Source of the DNA: Septoria linicola
Taxonomy: Eukaryota; Ascomycota; Dothideomycetes; Mycosphaerellales; Mycosphaerellaceae
Length of the DNA: 64,000 nt
Assembly (NCBI GenBank): GCA_024114885.1
Contig: CP099418.1
Location: 4,960,001 to 5,024,000 of the forward strand
Direction of reading: 5' to 3'
A program made the translations under genes and the position numbers. The notes beneath the pieces are model-generated. The model was given only the letters and a program-made list of their open reading frames with translations, was not told the origin of the DNA and ran no database searches. This document shows, piece after piece, positions 43,339 to 53,800 of this stretch (positions within the stretch are counted from its first letter, which is position 1; every line of letters begins with the position of its first letter).

Positions 43339-43644
43339 ATGTCCGCAGCAACCGTCACAGTCGTCTACCCGCAAGGCGCCAAATTCAACATGGACTACTA
43401 CAAATCCACACACATGCCGCTCGTGCAATCCAAGTGGGGCAAGTACGGCCTCAAGTCGTGGAAAGTCATCAAGTTCGCCGACGACGCTGCCTACACTGTG
43501 CAGGCTACCCTAGAGTTTGAGAACATTAAGGCGTTCCAGGATGCTGCCAGTTCGCCAGAGGCGAAGGAGGTGCTTGGTGATGTGCCAAACTTTTCGGATA
43601 AGGACCCGGTGATTTTGGCGGGTGAGGTGCAGTTTACTTCTTAG
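43339..43644 (+). CDS. EthD-domain protein
   Basis: An ORF of 101 codons from the ATG at 43339 (context ccaccATGtcc), full length for the family. It has the EthD dimeric alpha/beta-barrel features: VTVVYPQGAKFNMDYYKSTH followed by MPLVQSKWG, where the YY-x(n)-H-x-P-L pattern is characteristic, and the C-terminal SDKDPVILAGEVQF. EthD was named from a bacterial ether-degradation cluster; fungal members are small, often stress- or secondary-metabolism-linked proteins of unclear activity. No secondary-metabolite genes lie next to it here, so a general detoxification or housekeeping role is as likely. Confidence 0.9.
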   Translation: MSAATVTVVYPQGAKFNMDYYKSTHMPLVQSKWGKYGLKSWKVIKFADDAAYTVQATLEFENIKAFQDAASSPEAKEVLGDVPNFSDKDPVILAGEVQFTS

Positions 43645-43924
43645 AGGGCAGGGGAGTGGGGAGAGACGAGGGGAGGATTGGAAGAGCTGTATATACTCTT
43701 GCTCGAACGAAGAAATGGATAATGAGCCGAATCTCTTCTTGAAACACAGTCTTCATTTTCTGATGCCTGTGATAAAGCGTGGGTTTTGCAGCTCGTGGTG
43801 CGTTGCTATATTGCCATATATCACTCACTGGAAGCTTCTTCCTCTTTTCAACATGCGATCCTTTCTCCTCAAGCACAAACCAGTCCACCACAAACGTCAC
43901 CATCCATCCCCATACATTCTTCAA

Positions 43925-45670
43925 TCACCCCTTCCTCAAATCCTCCCCAACATGATACCCCTTCGCAACCCCACTCCTCCCCTCCTCCATCGCCGCTCCT
44001 ATAATCTTACCCTCCTCATCCCTCTCATACGCAATATCAAAGTCACTTCCTAATCCTTGCCATGTACGTTTATTCCGCAAAAATTCTGCTGCGGGGGAGA
44101 TTTGCCCGTTGATGGATGCGAGGGAGGAGTCTTTGGTGCGTTGGATCAGGGCGGAGCTGAAAGTTGGAGGGACGGGGGATGAGGTTGTGGTAGGGTCGTT
44201 GCTGTTAGTGGGGAGGGATTGAGGTTGTTGCCGACGACCCATGGGTCTGCTGTGTGAGACGTATTGGCCTGTTCGGAGGTCAAACTCGGGGGGTTCATCG
44301 TCCGAGGGTTGGTCATCCCAATTCACGTCGCTTTTCTCCTCTCCCACGACAGCTTCATCATCTTCGACACTCGCATCAGCACTCCCCTGCTGGACCTCTC
44401 CTCCCCTCCCCTCTCCATCCCTCCCAAGCAACTGCCCAAAATCCCCCACCCACTCCCCACCCCACACCCTCTCCCCATCCGCCTGCAACGCAACCTCCAA
44501 CTCAAACGGCGTAATGATCGGGCGATAAAACTCCTTACTCTCAATGAGCGAACTCTCCCAACACCCAATTACCACCCATCCGCCAATCTCGCTGAAATTC
44601 GCAATCTTGGCTGCGTTGACTTTGCCGACCACGAAGACGTAGGCTTTTTTCCCAGCGCGGGAGATGAGCGACTGGCAGTGTTGGAGCGCGGAGAGGTAGT
44701 TGCGGACGCTGAGCGTGTTGATGAGGATGCCGAAGATGGGGGTGCTGGCGAGGCGGGTTATGAGGGCGTAGCGCCGGCGGAGGAGGTGGGTTGTTGAGGC
44801 TTCGATTGTTGTGGTTATTGTGGAAGGGGAGGTGGTGGGGAAGATGTGCATTGATTTGATGCGGGAGGAGAGGATGAGGAGGAGAGAGGTGGGTGGTTCG
44901 GAGATGTGGAAGATGGAGTAGTCTTTGAGTGCTTCAACGTTGTCCTTGGTGTCTGGTGGCGTTGTCCGATTCGGTATGGATGAAGCTGGGTCGTGGAGGA
45001 TTTCGGTCTTGAACAGTTGCGTATAGCCTTCTTGTGCCAATCTGGTATGAAGCTCGTCGAGGTGGTGTGAGTATGGGATATCTGCCATCAGGCAGACCTT
45101 GCTATCTTGGTCCTGATAGGTTTCTTTGAAGCTTGCCACAACCGAGTCCAGGTTGAGAGCCTTGGCAGTGAAGACATATATCACAGGAAGTCTGGCTGTT
45201 GGTGACAGACATGACCGACCATAATGCACAACAACTTCAGCATCGGTGTGCTCAGCGGCAACTTCATCTACGCAGCAGGCACCGTACGAGGTGTCGCCAA
45301 GTATGCATAGTCTCTCCTCGATTTCATCTATGGTGGCCGCTGGTGTATGTGCATCGATAGTGGCGTGCTCGAGCTTTGCAGACAAGTCCTCGATTGTCGA
45401 TTCTTGATGAGAATTGGCCTGCTCTCTTGCCTTCTTTAAGCCATCTCTCAATCGTTCAAACACTCTCGGCGCATCGACAAGCATGTCGTCGGGGAATTGC
45501 AGCGCGATTCGCTTCCATTTTCCAACCCGGATTTCGTCGATCGTTCTTCGAATTTCATATTGCACGTAAAGTTGCTCTTCCGACAACCGATCTTCACTCG
45601 ACTGTACAACTAATGGAGCTGCCTCTTGGAAGACTTGTTCTGATGGTGTCGACAGTACTGGACCTGCCAT
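43925..45670 (-). CDS. DPH2: diphthamide biosynthesis protein Dph2
   Basis: An intronless ORF of 581 codons from the ATG at 45670. It matches Dph2: YEIRRTIDEIRVGKWKRIAL and QFPDDMLVDAPRVFE at the N-terminus, then ILGDTSYGACCVDEVAAEH and VVVHYGRSCLSPTARLPVIY with the conserved cysteines. The first Cys of the CC pair and that of YGRSC are candidate iron-sulfur ligands by comparison with Dph1/Dph2. Dph1-Dph2 is a radical-SAM-type complex that moves the aminocarboxypropyl group onto a histidine of elongation factor 2, the first step to diphthamide. The C-terminal third includes an acidic and Ser/Thr-rich insert before a conserved-looking end. The gene converges on the EthD gene, 280 nt away. Confidence 0.92.
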   Translation of the reverse strand: MAGPVLSTPSEQVFQEAAPLVVQSSEDRLSEEQLYVQYEIRRTIDEIRVGKWKRIALQFPDDMLVDAPRVFERLRDGLKKAREQANSHQESTIEDLSAKLEHATIDAHTPAATIDEIEERLCILGDTSYGACCVDEVAAEHTDAEVVVHYGRSCLSPTARLPVIYVFTAKALNLDSVVASFKETYQDQDSKVCLMADIPYSHHLDELHTRLAQEGYTQLFKTEILHDPASSIPNRTTPPDTKDNVEALKDYSIFHISEPPTSLLLILSSRIKSMHIFPTTSPSTITTTIEASTTHLLRRRYALITRLASTPIFGILINTLSVRNYLSALQHCQSLISRAGKKAYVFVVGKVNAAKIANFSEIGGWVVIGCWESSLIESKEFYRPIITPFELEVALQADGERVWGGEWVGDFGQLLGRDGEGRGGEVQQGSADASVEDDEAVVGEEKSDVNWDDQPSDDEPPEFDLRTGQYVSHSRPMGRRQQPQSLPTNSNDPTTTSSPVPPTFSSALIQRTKDSSLASINGQISPAAEFLRNKRTWQGLGSDFDIAYERDEEGKIIGAAMEEGRSGVAKGYHVGEDLRKG

Positions 45671-46783
45671 TGCTGTGTATCTTATCTTTGTCTTGGTTGT
45701 GATTGGTATGACTGCATGCGAAATTGTATCGAAAAATATCCTTGAAAGCGATGTGCAGCTGTGGAGCGGCTTAAGTCATGGTTCACTTTACCTAGCTTGC
45801 TCGGTCAATTGATCCGAGCGAGTTGCTACTCTACGAGGACATGATGTATCAGGTAATGCGAGAGATGCATGCGAAGACCGCCGGCCTTCTTGCAGTATTC
45901 TCGATCATGATGACACCGTTTTATGATATGTGTGAAAGGTAAAGGAAGAGAGAAAGCGCCAGCACTTTATCACACGGTCTGGGGACCGCGAGATGTGGAT
46001 CGACATGGCGTGTGGCCGATTGGCTGTCGAGGAAAGCAGGTCCCAAACCTTCTCAGCGCTACGAAGAGACACCTGAAACACGATGGTACATCACCTTCGG
46101 TCGTACAAGCGGTTGTTTGAGGATCCAGGACGCAGAATGGTGGTCCACCGACAACGAAACTAGCCGCGGCGAAACGGCCAAGTTCACCCAAGCAGCGGCC
46201 ATATTGCGCTTCGGGCATGCGACAGCAACAATCGCTCGCAGCCGGCATTGTTGTGCGACAATACCAAATCGACAAAAGGGAGTCGGGCGCGTGAAGCAGT
46301 TCGCCTCTTCTCCCTTGCGCCCATTGACGACCTCCTCACTCGCTGCTGTTCCAGCATTGTCTCTGCATTTCGTGGCCTTTGTTCCTGGAGAACAGTCACC
46401 GCCACTCACGAAGACATTCTTTCCGACACCTTTGTCGCGGACGTTGCGAGTGAAAGCAGCCATTGTTCAAGACGAGTGAAGCGCACTGGCATGCGAAACC
46501 ACATTCCACATCGCACCTTCCTCGACGTCTGGGACGCCACAACCACGATCCTTACACCACACTCCTTACGACACGACGAATCCGATCGTTATCACGTGCA
46601 ACGACAGTCTGCCGGTCAGACGAATACATCCCTCGGACGAACAGCATCCGTCGAGCAACCACTCACTCACTTATTCACGATATAGCTTCGAGTGCGCGCA
46701 GAAGCACGTGCGCGTCTCAGTAGAAGCTCAGCCGGTCCGAGCACATCGACTTCACCTAATTCCACCACACAGCAGCAGCAATC
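45671..46783. other. divergent promoter region
   Basis: About 1.1 kb between DPH2 and KCH1 starts. A plus-strand frame is open for about 155 codons from 46012 but begins with GTG and has no family signal. The last part before KCH1 is probably a long 5' leader. Confidence 0.4.
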
Positions 46784-48934
46784 ATGGGCTGCATGGGCGA
46801 CCGCGAGAAAGGCCCCACCGAACAGTCGCAGAAATGGGACTACCTCAATCTCAACGACTTCCGATGCACCTCGGCATGGACGATAGTGGCATACATCTGG
46901 CTCTGGTTCATGACCTTGGTCGGCGTGGCTGTCTACGGCGTCGACACCTTCACTGCTGTCAACCTTTTAGCGTTCGACCGATGGAGCAGCCAGGTCAAGC
47001 CAGCTCTTGACTTCAAATACAGCAAATGGATCTTCGCCATCTGTATTTTGCTGTCATGGGCGCTGTGCTTCTACGAATGGTTCCGAGCCATTCGTGTCAT
47101 CAAAAGAGGAGGCGTCGCAGAGAGCTTCTTGGACCCATTGGCCGTGACCGTTCAGAGTATCAGGCCAAAGGGCTTCAAAAGATTCTTGGTCTTCAATTCC
47201 TTGACAAAGAGCCGAAAGGGCGCCGACTATGTCGCGCTCTTCGTCTACTTCTCCTTCAAGACAGCCATTCGAGTCATCCTCGCTGAGGGTCCTCGTGTAG
47301 GTGTCAATGCCATGACATTGTACGCCGTACTGCAAGCCGATCTGGTACCGGCTGCAGACGCCGACCACTCCAGCTTCGAACAGTTCTTCATCAACATCGG
47401 TGCCCTTTGGGACAAAGACCAGCGACAAGCAATGATCTACTTTGCCATGTTGTTTACCATGGTTATTTGGGTCTTTAGCGCGCTGTCTCTCATTGCATCG
47501 GCCATCCTCTACATCGTTTTCTTGTGGCATTACATCCCGCAACGAGATGGCAGGCTGAGTGTCTATTGCAGACGCAAGGTTGACAAGAGATTGGAACGAA
47601 TCGTCTCAACCGAGGTGCAGAAGGCCATCGAAGACGAGGAGCGCAAGAAGCGAAAGCAGGAGGAGAAGGCAGAGCTCAAAAGACAAAAGACTGGCGAATT
47701 GCCACCTCCGGTTGCACAGATTGGCATCAAGAAACAGCCCACACTGCCAAACATTGGTACACCAGATGCCAACAAGGACGACAAATTGCCAGAGTTCACG
47801 CTCTGTAGACAGGGCACAGACAGCACGGTGGCCACACTACCACCGTACTCTAGTCATCCTCCGATGAGAAACGGCTCACATCGACTGCAACGTCAGCCGA
47901 CCTTACCAGATCTGGGCGAGGAGCGTCCTGGCATGATAAGGGCGAACACTGCAGCATCTGCGTGGTCCAGTGCGCCGAGCTATACCACGGAAGCACCTCT
48001 CCTTCACAATGCAGGCATGCCAGGTCAGAGTGAGTCCATGCCACCACTTCCACCAGGTGCTCTAACGCGACAAGAGTCGTATGCATCGTTCCAACAGCCA
48101 TGGCACGAGCGATCTGGCTCACAAGGCTCCATGAATTCTGCTCGATCTTTCACACCTGCATCCAGAGCGCAGACACCAATGTCAGCGAGACCTTATCCTC
48201 CAAACATGGGTCCAGGGTTTCCACGAGCCCCACCACAATCGCGAGGACCCACGCCCATGAGAACCATGACACCGCAAACTTATGAGCAAGAACCGCAATC
48301 AGCCGCAAGTCTCCACAGCCAAGACAGCTACAATAGATCTTTTGCGCCACCTCCACGCTCGAACACAGCAGGCGGCTTTCACACAGGTCCGAAGGTTGAC
48401 GAAGCCTACTGGAACAGCATCCAGAAGCAACAGTCCTTCAGCCGGCCAGGAGCACGCCAGCCCTCTAATACAAGCACGTTCAGCAGACCTTATTCGCCTG
48501 CTACTGTGCAAACAGCACCGCCGCAGCAAAGCCACAGCTACGAAATGACAACACAGCCATCACACTCTATACCTGTTTCACGCACGCCAGCTTCTACTAC
48601 AGGAGGCTATGTCGCCTTCAACCCTACAGCACAAAGCACGACTCCAGCACCCATCGCGCCAATGCTACAAGAAGGGCCTCGCCGCAACATTACCATCGCT
48701 GGCGCTCCAGGCACAGACGGCAACTACTTCGGTGATGTCCGCCAAGTGCCTCAGCGAAGTGCCACTGCTCCAATAGAGCCACAGTATGCGGAACCAATGC
48801 GCCACTCTGTCAATGACATCCTGGACGATTACGGAAACGAGGGCGTTAGCAGACCGCAGCCGCCTGCAAACCCTGTGCAGCAGCGATCAAATACTGCTGG
48901 GCCGCCGGCTGGTGATTGGAGGCGATATTCTTGA
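46784..48934 (+). CDS. KCH1: Kch1-type potassium transporter
   Basis: An intronless ORF of 716 codons from the ATG at 46784. The N-terminal 250 residues match fungal Kch1/Prm6: WDYLNLNDFRCTSAWTIVAY, hydrophobic segments at about 31-52, 81-103, 148-165 and 217-249, and GFKRFLVFNSLTKSRKGADY between them. After the last segment comes a basic/acidic helix (about 260-310), then a Pro/Gln/Ser-rich tail of about 400 residues that looks disordered and carries many possible phosphorylation sites. In yeast, Kch1 and Kch2 mediate low-affinity potassium influx at the plasma membrane and activate calcium signalling during the pheromone response. A similar role is inferred. The long tail is typical of filamentous fungi. 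Confidence 0.88.
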   Translation: MGCMGDREKGPTEQSQKWDYLNLNDFRCTSAWTIVAYIWLWFMTLVGVAVYGVDTFTAVNLLAFDRWSSQVKPALDFKYSKWIFAICILLSWALCFYEWFRAIRVIKRGGVAESFLDPLAVTVQSIRPKGFKRFLVFNSLTKSRKGADYVALFVYFSFKTAIRVILAEGPRVGVNAMTLYAVLQADLVPAADADHSSFEQFFINIGALWDKDQRQAMIYFAMLFTMVIWVFSALSLIASAILYIVFLWHYIPQRDGRLSVYCRRKVDKRLERIVSTEVQKAIEDEERKKRKQEEKAELKRQKTGELPPPVAQIGIKKQPTLPNIGTPDANKDDKLPEFTLCRQGTDSTVATLPPYSSHPPMRNGSHRLQRQPTLPDLGEERPGMIRANTAASAWSSAPSYTTEAPLLHNAGMPGQSESMPPLPPGALTRQESYASFQQPWHERSGSQGSMNSARSFTPASRAQTPMSARPYPPNMGPGFPRAPPQSRGPTPMRTMTPQTYEQEPQSAASLHSQDSYNRSFAPPPRSNTAGGFHTGPKVDEAYWNSIQKQQSFSRPGARQPSNTSTFSRPYSPATVQTAPPQQSHSYEMTTQPSHSIPVSRTPASTTGGYVAFNPTAQSTTPAPIAPMLQEGPRRNITIAGAPGTDGNYFGDVRQVPQRSATAPIEPQYAEPMRHSVNDILDDYGNEGVSRPQPPANPVQQRSNTAGPPAGDWRRYS

Positions 48935-49870
48935 GCGCAAATTATGATGTGTTAGGGTAGGGAGGATCACAGGATAAGAGTAATGATGTTGATGAGTGTC
49001 ACGCAGCAAGTGGCCTTTTTTGCATGTATGTGTATGATTAACAGAGATACCCAAAAACGCGCATGCAAGAAATCAGTTTGAACTTTAGCCGCCTCCTTTG
49101 GCATTCTTCCGTTCCTCTTCACAGGCTTCTCACGCAGAAACCCTTCTGACGTCCGCTCGCCCGTGCGGATACCCGCAGGACCTCTTTGTTGTCCACGGTC
49201 CGACCTGGCTTTCGGTTTCATGCATGTCCGGGTGGTACGCACAGGTCTCGCACGGGCACTTCGGAGCAAATGTTTGACGTTCAAGATAGCAAACCACAGG
49301 AGATGTTATAGCTAAAGAGCATGACGGCTCTCCGATCGACACTCCTACTACGACAATAGCGACTGTGACATACACCATGTCGAGTCGTACCATACGAACA
49401 ACAGCGAAGACTCGTATACTCGGCGATGCACGCGCGCCTCAGCTACAAAGCCTCTGTTCCTAGGACCGCACAGATCATGTCGCCAGTATCGCTGCTTTGC
49501 ACATAGTGAATGGCGCCTGGCTGCAAACGCCGCATGCATGCACCTTCACTCGTGGTTTTGGCGCTAAGACTGGTGACTCGCCCGCTGTTCACCTCTGGAG
49601 GCTGGTTAATGGCAGCGCGACTGGGTCTGTGCTTTTGCCTGCTCCTGTGTTATATATATCACTTCCCTCTTCCTCTTTCGATGCACATCAAACATCAGAT
49701 CAACCACAGTCATCGACCAAGAACAACTCCGGCGCACAAGGATAAAGACCTCTGAACAGCTTACTCAGGGCTACGATCTTCCGCCATAAACAACACACAC
49801 CTGTCTCAAAGAAACTATCTCCTACGCTCATACACAACCGACAAGATGACCAGTTCTTGCGGATTGTCCG
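48935..49870. other. intergenic region
   Basis: About 0.9 kb between KCH1 and the next small gene. It includes a TATA-like element at 49651 and no supported coding sequence. Confidence 0.4.
49651..49659 (+). promoter_or_regulatory. TATA-like element
   Basis: The sequence tatatatat lies about 210 nt upstream of the ATG at 49871 and is followed by a CT-rich stretch, a common fungal core-promoter arrangement. It is a candidate only. Confidence 0.4.
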
Positions 49871-50368
49871 ATGAGCCATGCAACTTCGTCAAGGCTGATG
49901 GGGTACGCCACCTCGGTCACACGAACGCACAGTGTCGCGTTCAGCGAGGTCGAGTCCAACGCGAAGCAGTCGTCAAATCCATCGTCGCTCGTGGCGAGTT
50001 CGGACTCCGGAAGTCTCAAGGGCTGGAAGAACGCTACAAAGGACTTGCCTGCTCAATACCACGGCATTTGCGTACCAACGGCTAAGAACAACATCGACGC
50101 CGCGGCCGAGAAGCAGATCTCCAAGCCACCAACACAGACCTCCAAAGCGACCAACGTTGTCAAAGACCTGGTCACTGGCAAAGTCATTGCCAAAGAAGTC
50201 GTCGTCTACGGTCCAGATGGTCTCAAGGTGATTTCGTGCACCAAGAACGCCGAAGCAACACCTGCCCCAAGCAAGATCGTCGAGAAGAAGGACAAGCCCG
50301 CCGCAGTTCCACCTCACGTGCGCGCCGCGATGGCAAAGGCGACGGCGGAGGCAGGAGAGGACGCCTAG
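49871..50368 (+). CDS. hypothetical small protein
   Basis: An ORF of 165 codons from the ATG at 49871. I do not recognise the family. The first 60 residues are Ser-rich and look disordered. The rest contains a well-ordered looking stretch, VVKDLVTGKVIAKEVVVYGP then DGLKVISCTK, and an Ala/Lys-rich helical end with PPHVRAAMAKATAEAGED. No membrane segment or signal peptide is seen. Another ATG at 49846 in a different frame opens a competing ORF of 79 codons whose first 19 residues (MTSSCGLSDEPCNFVKADG) also look protein-like, so the 5' end may involve an intron I could not place in phase. Confidence 0.55.
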   Translation: MSHATSSRLMGYATSVTRTHSVAFSEVESNAKQSSNPSSLVASSDSGSLKGWKNATKDLPAQYHGICVPTAKNNIDAAAEKQISKPPTQTSKATNVVKDLVTGKVIAKEVVVYGPDGLKVISCTKNAEATPAPSKIVEKKDKPAAVPPHVRAAMAKATAEAGEDA

Positions 50369-50815
50369 GCGGAAGGGAAGCCAGGTTCAAGGGCCGAGAT
50401 CGCGAAACTAGCAATGGATTGATGTGGGGGGGGGGGGGCCTTGGGCATCGAATGATGAGGCGCTAGATCGTTGCGTGCCTCTGTGAGCTGCTGAAATCCA
50501 TGCGAACGTAGCTGGCTACGCAGGGGATGGGTTTTGGGGCGATTGACAGAGCAAGCTCGAGACCGGGGGAATAGTGATGGGCATTTACTGGCGTTGGCGT
50601 TGAAGGGTTTGCAATATTCAGATAGGCATGTTATGAAGCTCGTGTCTATCTATCCGCCCTTCCTGGGCTCAAGGTGTATCATTTCACTTGGTGTAGCATG
50701 CTCTTGACGAGCTCACATCTGGAGCAGCTCTGGACCGCGGCATACACCATGGAGTTGTTACTTCTTTGTTGCGCAACAAGCGAGTCTTTGTTCATAAGGC
50801 AACCCGGATGTCCAT
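50369..50815. other. intergenic region upstream of the giant ORF
   Basis: About 450 nt with a G13 run. A plus-strand frame at 50674-51066 overlaps the start of the giant ORF, so the true 5' end of that gene may lie here or be spliced. Confidence 0.4.
50426..50438 (+). repeat. G13 homopolymer
   Basis: A run of 13 guanines lies 58 nt past the stop of the preceding small gene, presumably in its 3' UTR. Confidence 0.9.
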
Positions 50816-53800
50816 ATGCAGAAATGTTGGAATATGGACAAAGAAAGTCGCACCAAGCTCCCAGGATTTGGCCTCCCGGTGATGAGACCTCGTTCTACCA
50901 GGTTACATCTATTGCTCATGACTTCACAGTCTCAAGCGCCAGCGCTGAAGTGCCAGGAGCGCATCATGTGCTCAGGGACGCGCAGCACGACCGGTCCTGG
51001 ACCAACGTTACCTGCATCACCCGGTACTCCAGCATTCCCTCGAGTGGACTTCACTTTGAACCCTAGGCGACGAACTTCACACTGGCGCAACAGAGTACCG
51101 TGGGAAACATCCTGGGAGAGAAGCCACACAGAGTACGAGTATGAGCAAGAACTATGGGAAGAGCAGCAGAAGCACAACAGTGCCCGAGCTTTCGGCTTTT
51201 GTCTCTCTATCCTGGGATTCTTGGTACAGCTTGAGCCTTGGACTTGGTCATTTCCAGTACGATTTGGGTTCGATATACTATGGAAGGTGATCCTTGCTTG
51301 GGCTGTAATCAGATTCTTGCGCTGGTTGGCAGGGGTGGCGGCAGCTGTGAGCGGTGGAAGTCATGTTAGGACGACACCGGGAGAACTTCCGGGTGAAGAC
51401 TCTGATGCAGGTGCCGAGAGGGATTCTGATGAAGAAGCGCCGCCCACGGAACCTGCACTGACGGGCCGTGGATCTCAGCAACGAAGCTCGCCCGGAACGA
51501 ACGATGATGGGGTAGAGTGGTCACAATATGAGCAAATGACTAAAGAATTGCACGGGCTCTACGACTTCTTGCTGGACAGACATGAAGTGCGTGGCGTACA
51601 GCGCATCGATCGCCTGAAGCTTTACAGACTCGCCAAGTGGACCCAAGGTATCAGAGAGATACAAAGACGACTTCAGGATCGCCATCTCACTGATTCGACA
51701 TTTCAGCAAGCTACACGTATCAGCAGAACTCTGCCACTCGTCCAGGGCTTTGCACAAGCCATGTTGACCAAGGTGCATCCCGAAAACCGAAACGAAATCC
51801 ACGTCGCCAGCCTCAAAATCATAGGGATTGCCAACGCGCACCAATTGCTCATGCGCAACACGCCTCCGGCTCCTCCGAGACCAGTAATACAGGGTCGTAC
51901 AACTCCGACGATTGAGACTTATACTGCTGAGCAGCTTCGAATTCGTCTTCATATATGTTGCGCTACTTTGTCGGAGTCTTGCTCTGCTGTCGACAATAGC
52001 CTTCGTACCCTTCCGTCGGACATAGACCACGTCGCTCTGCAGCGCTTCGACGACGAAGTCAAGAGACTACGTCAAATACACGACAGTATCCTGACGCTTG
52101 AATTGTCAGAGGTCCGTAGGTATTCAATGACTCTACTCGAGTGCCGGAATAATCTGGAATGTACTATGCGCACATTGCATGGCATTAAAGCTATAGCACC
52201 AAATCTGAAAGGACAACGAGCGGCACAGAAGTATTTGGATGCTGTCAAGCCTACGCGCAACCTTCTGAAATTGCTCACAGAGCCAGATGGACAGCCATCT
52301 GCTAGTCAGGGTGCGCGGGTACCTGATACCGAGCGTACCGAGCCACTCGTGCCCTCTGGGCTGGATCCCGTGATTCACAACTGGAGACCTGTTGGCGAAC
52401 GAGTGCCGGACCGTTCTGGCAGTGGAGTGACATCAGGACCCGCAGTCAATAACACACCAAATGTCGAAGTGTCAAGACCTGTCCACTCTTCGGAGACTCT
52501 TGGGGATGGCGCTATGCTACAGCATTGGGCACGAGCGGTGTCTGACATGTGTGAAGCTTGCCACGCACTTTGGACATGGCACAACGGCGTCAGGCACGAT
52601 TATGCCTCACTGCCTCACTTGATGTCGCGCCTTAGCGGGGCTGTCGACATTGTACGCGACATCGATAGGAGGATCGTCTGGACCTACGCTCTCCGCGACA
52701 TCCCCACGGAATCTGAGGCAGAAGTTTTGATCCACATCCCCCAGATGCAAGGACTGTGCGATGGTCAAAATTTCTATGAGGAACACTCCGAATTGCTGAG
52801 GGCAGCTCTTGCTACCCTATTCTTGGTCAAGGACCGCTTCCAACGGACGAGCAGAAGATCTAGGCGGACTAGCATCGACCCTAGGGGCGGTATCTTGGGT
52901 GGACTACAGTCGATCATGAATGGAATAATCCAACTGAGCCAGCGCAGAGTGCGGATCCGGGACGATGCTTATGCCCTAGGAATAAACTACTCGACTGAAC
53001 GGCTTACCGCCGATCGTCAGAGACTCAACAAGCAGCTCTGGCCGCTCCTGACGAATGCCAAAATGATCGCTTTGGGTGCTACATCTGAGGATGTATTGAA
53101 CGAACTCAGAGATATCGAACGAGCAGTGACTGAAGAGCGTGCCGAGATGCAGCGTGACATAGAGCAGTCCAGCCTACGGTTGGTAAACGATGATTACACT
53201 CGGAACTTTGCGAACGAATGGTTGCAAGATACACATATGAGTGGCATGAGTCCTCTTACCCCGAGACTGCCCTTCATGCAGGCCCAAGACTCCGCGATCA
53301 ATATTCGAATACTGCAGGAAGCCATTAGCAAGACAGCCAGGAAGGTCGGGCAGCTTGCTTTACTGGGAGAGGAGGTGTCAGAGCGTGGTTACATCGCAGG
53401 CAAAATCCGCAATGAGATTATGGACCAGATCAAAATTCTCAGCACAAAGGTCGATTCCAACAATGAGGATCATCGAACACAGATTGACCAAGTGTTGGAT
53501 AGCGCAGATGCTCAGCTGAAATTGTTGAACGGCATTGCACCTGTGCCGGCATCTGCTGCTCTCGTGGTCAATACGGTGACTGGGAGACATGAGCGTCGCA
53601 ATCTTCCAACGTCTACTTGGCGCAGGAGACACAATGTCAGCGGGTCACAAAGAGGCAGGGGTACATTCGGCGTGAGAACACAACCCGTCGCCCGTGTAGT
53701 AGCACCAGCAGCGCCCGAAGCAGACACAGAGCTACAGCAACAACAAGGCGAAGTGCAAGCGGCCGTTCCAGTCCAAGAGGCAGGTCCAGTGCAAAAGGCA

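Noticed and set aside
42776..43351. 191-codon minus-strand ORF between nudC and the EthD gene
   Set aside because: Starts at TTG, overlaps the EthD promoter and shows no family features.
46012..46479. 155-codon plus-strand ORF upstream of KCH1
   Set aside because: Starts at GTG and the overlapping minus strand is equally open; more likely promoter and leader.
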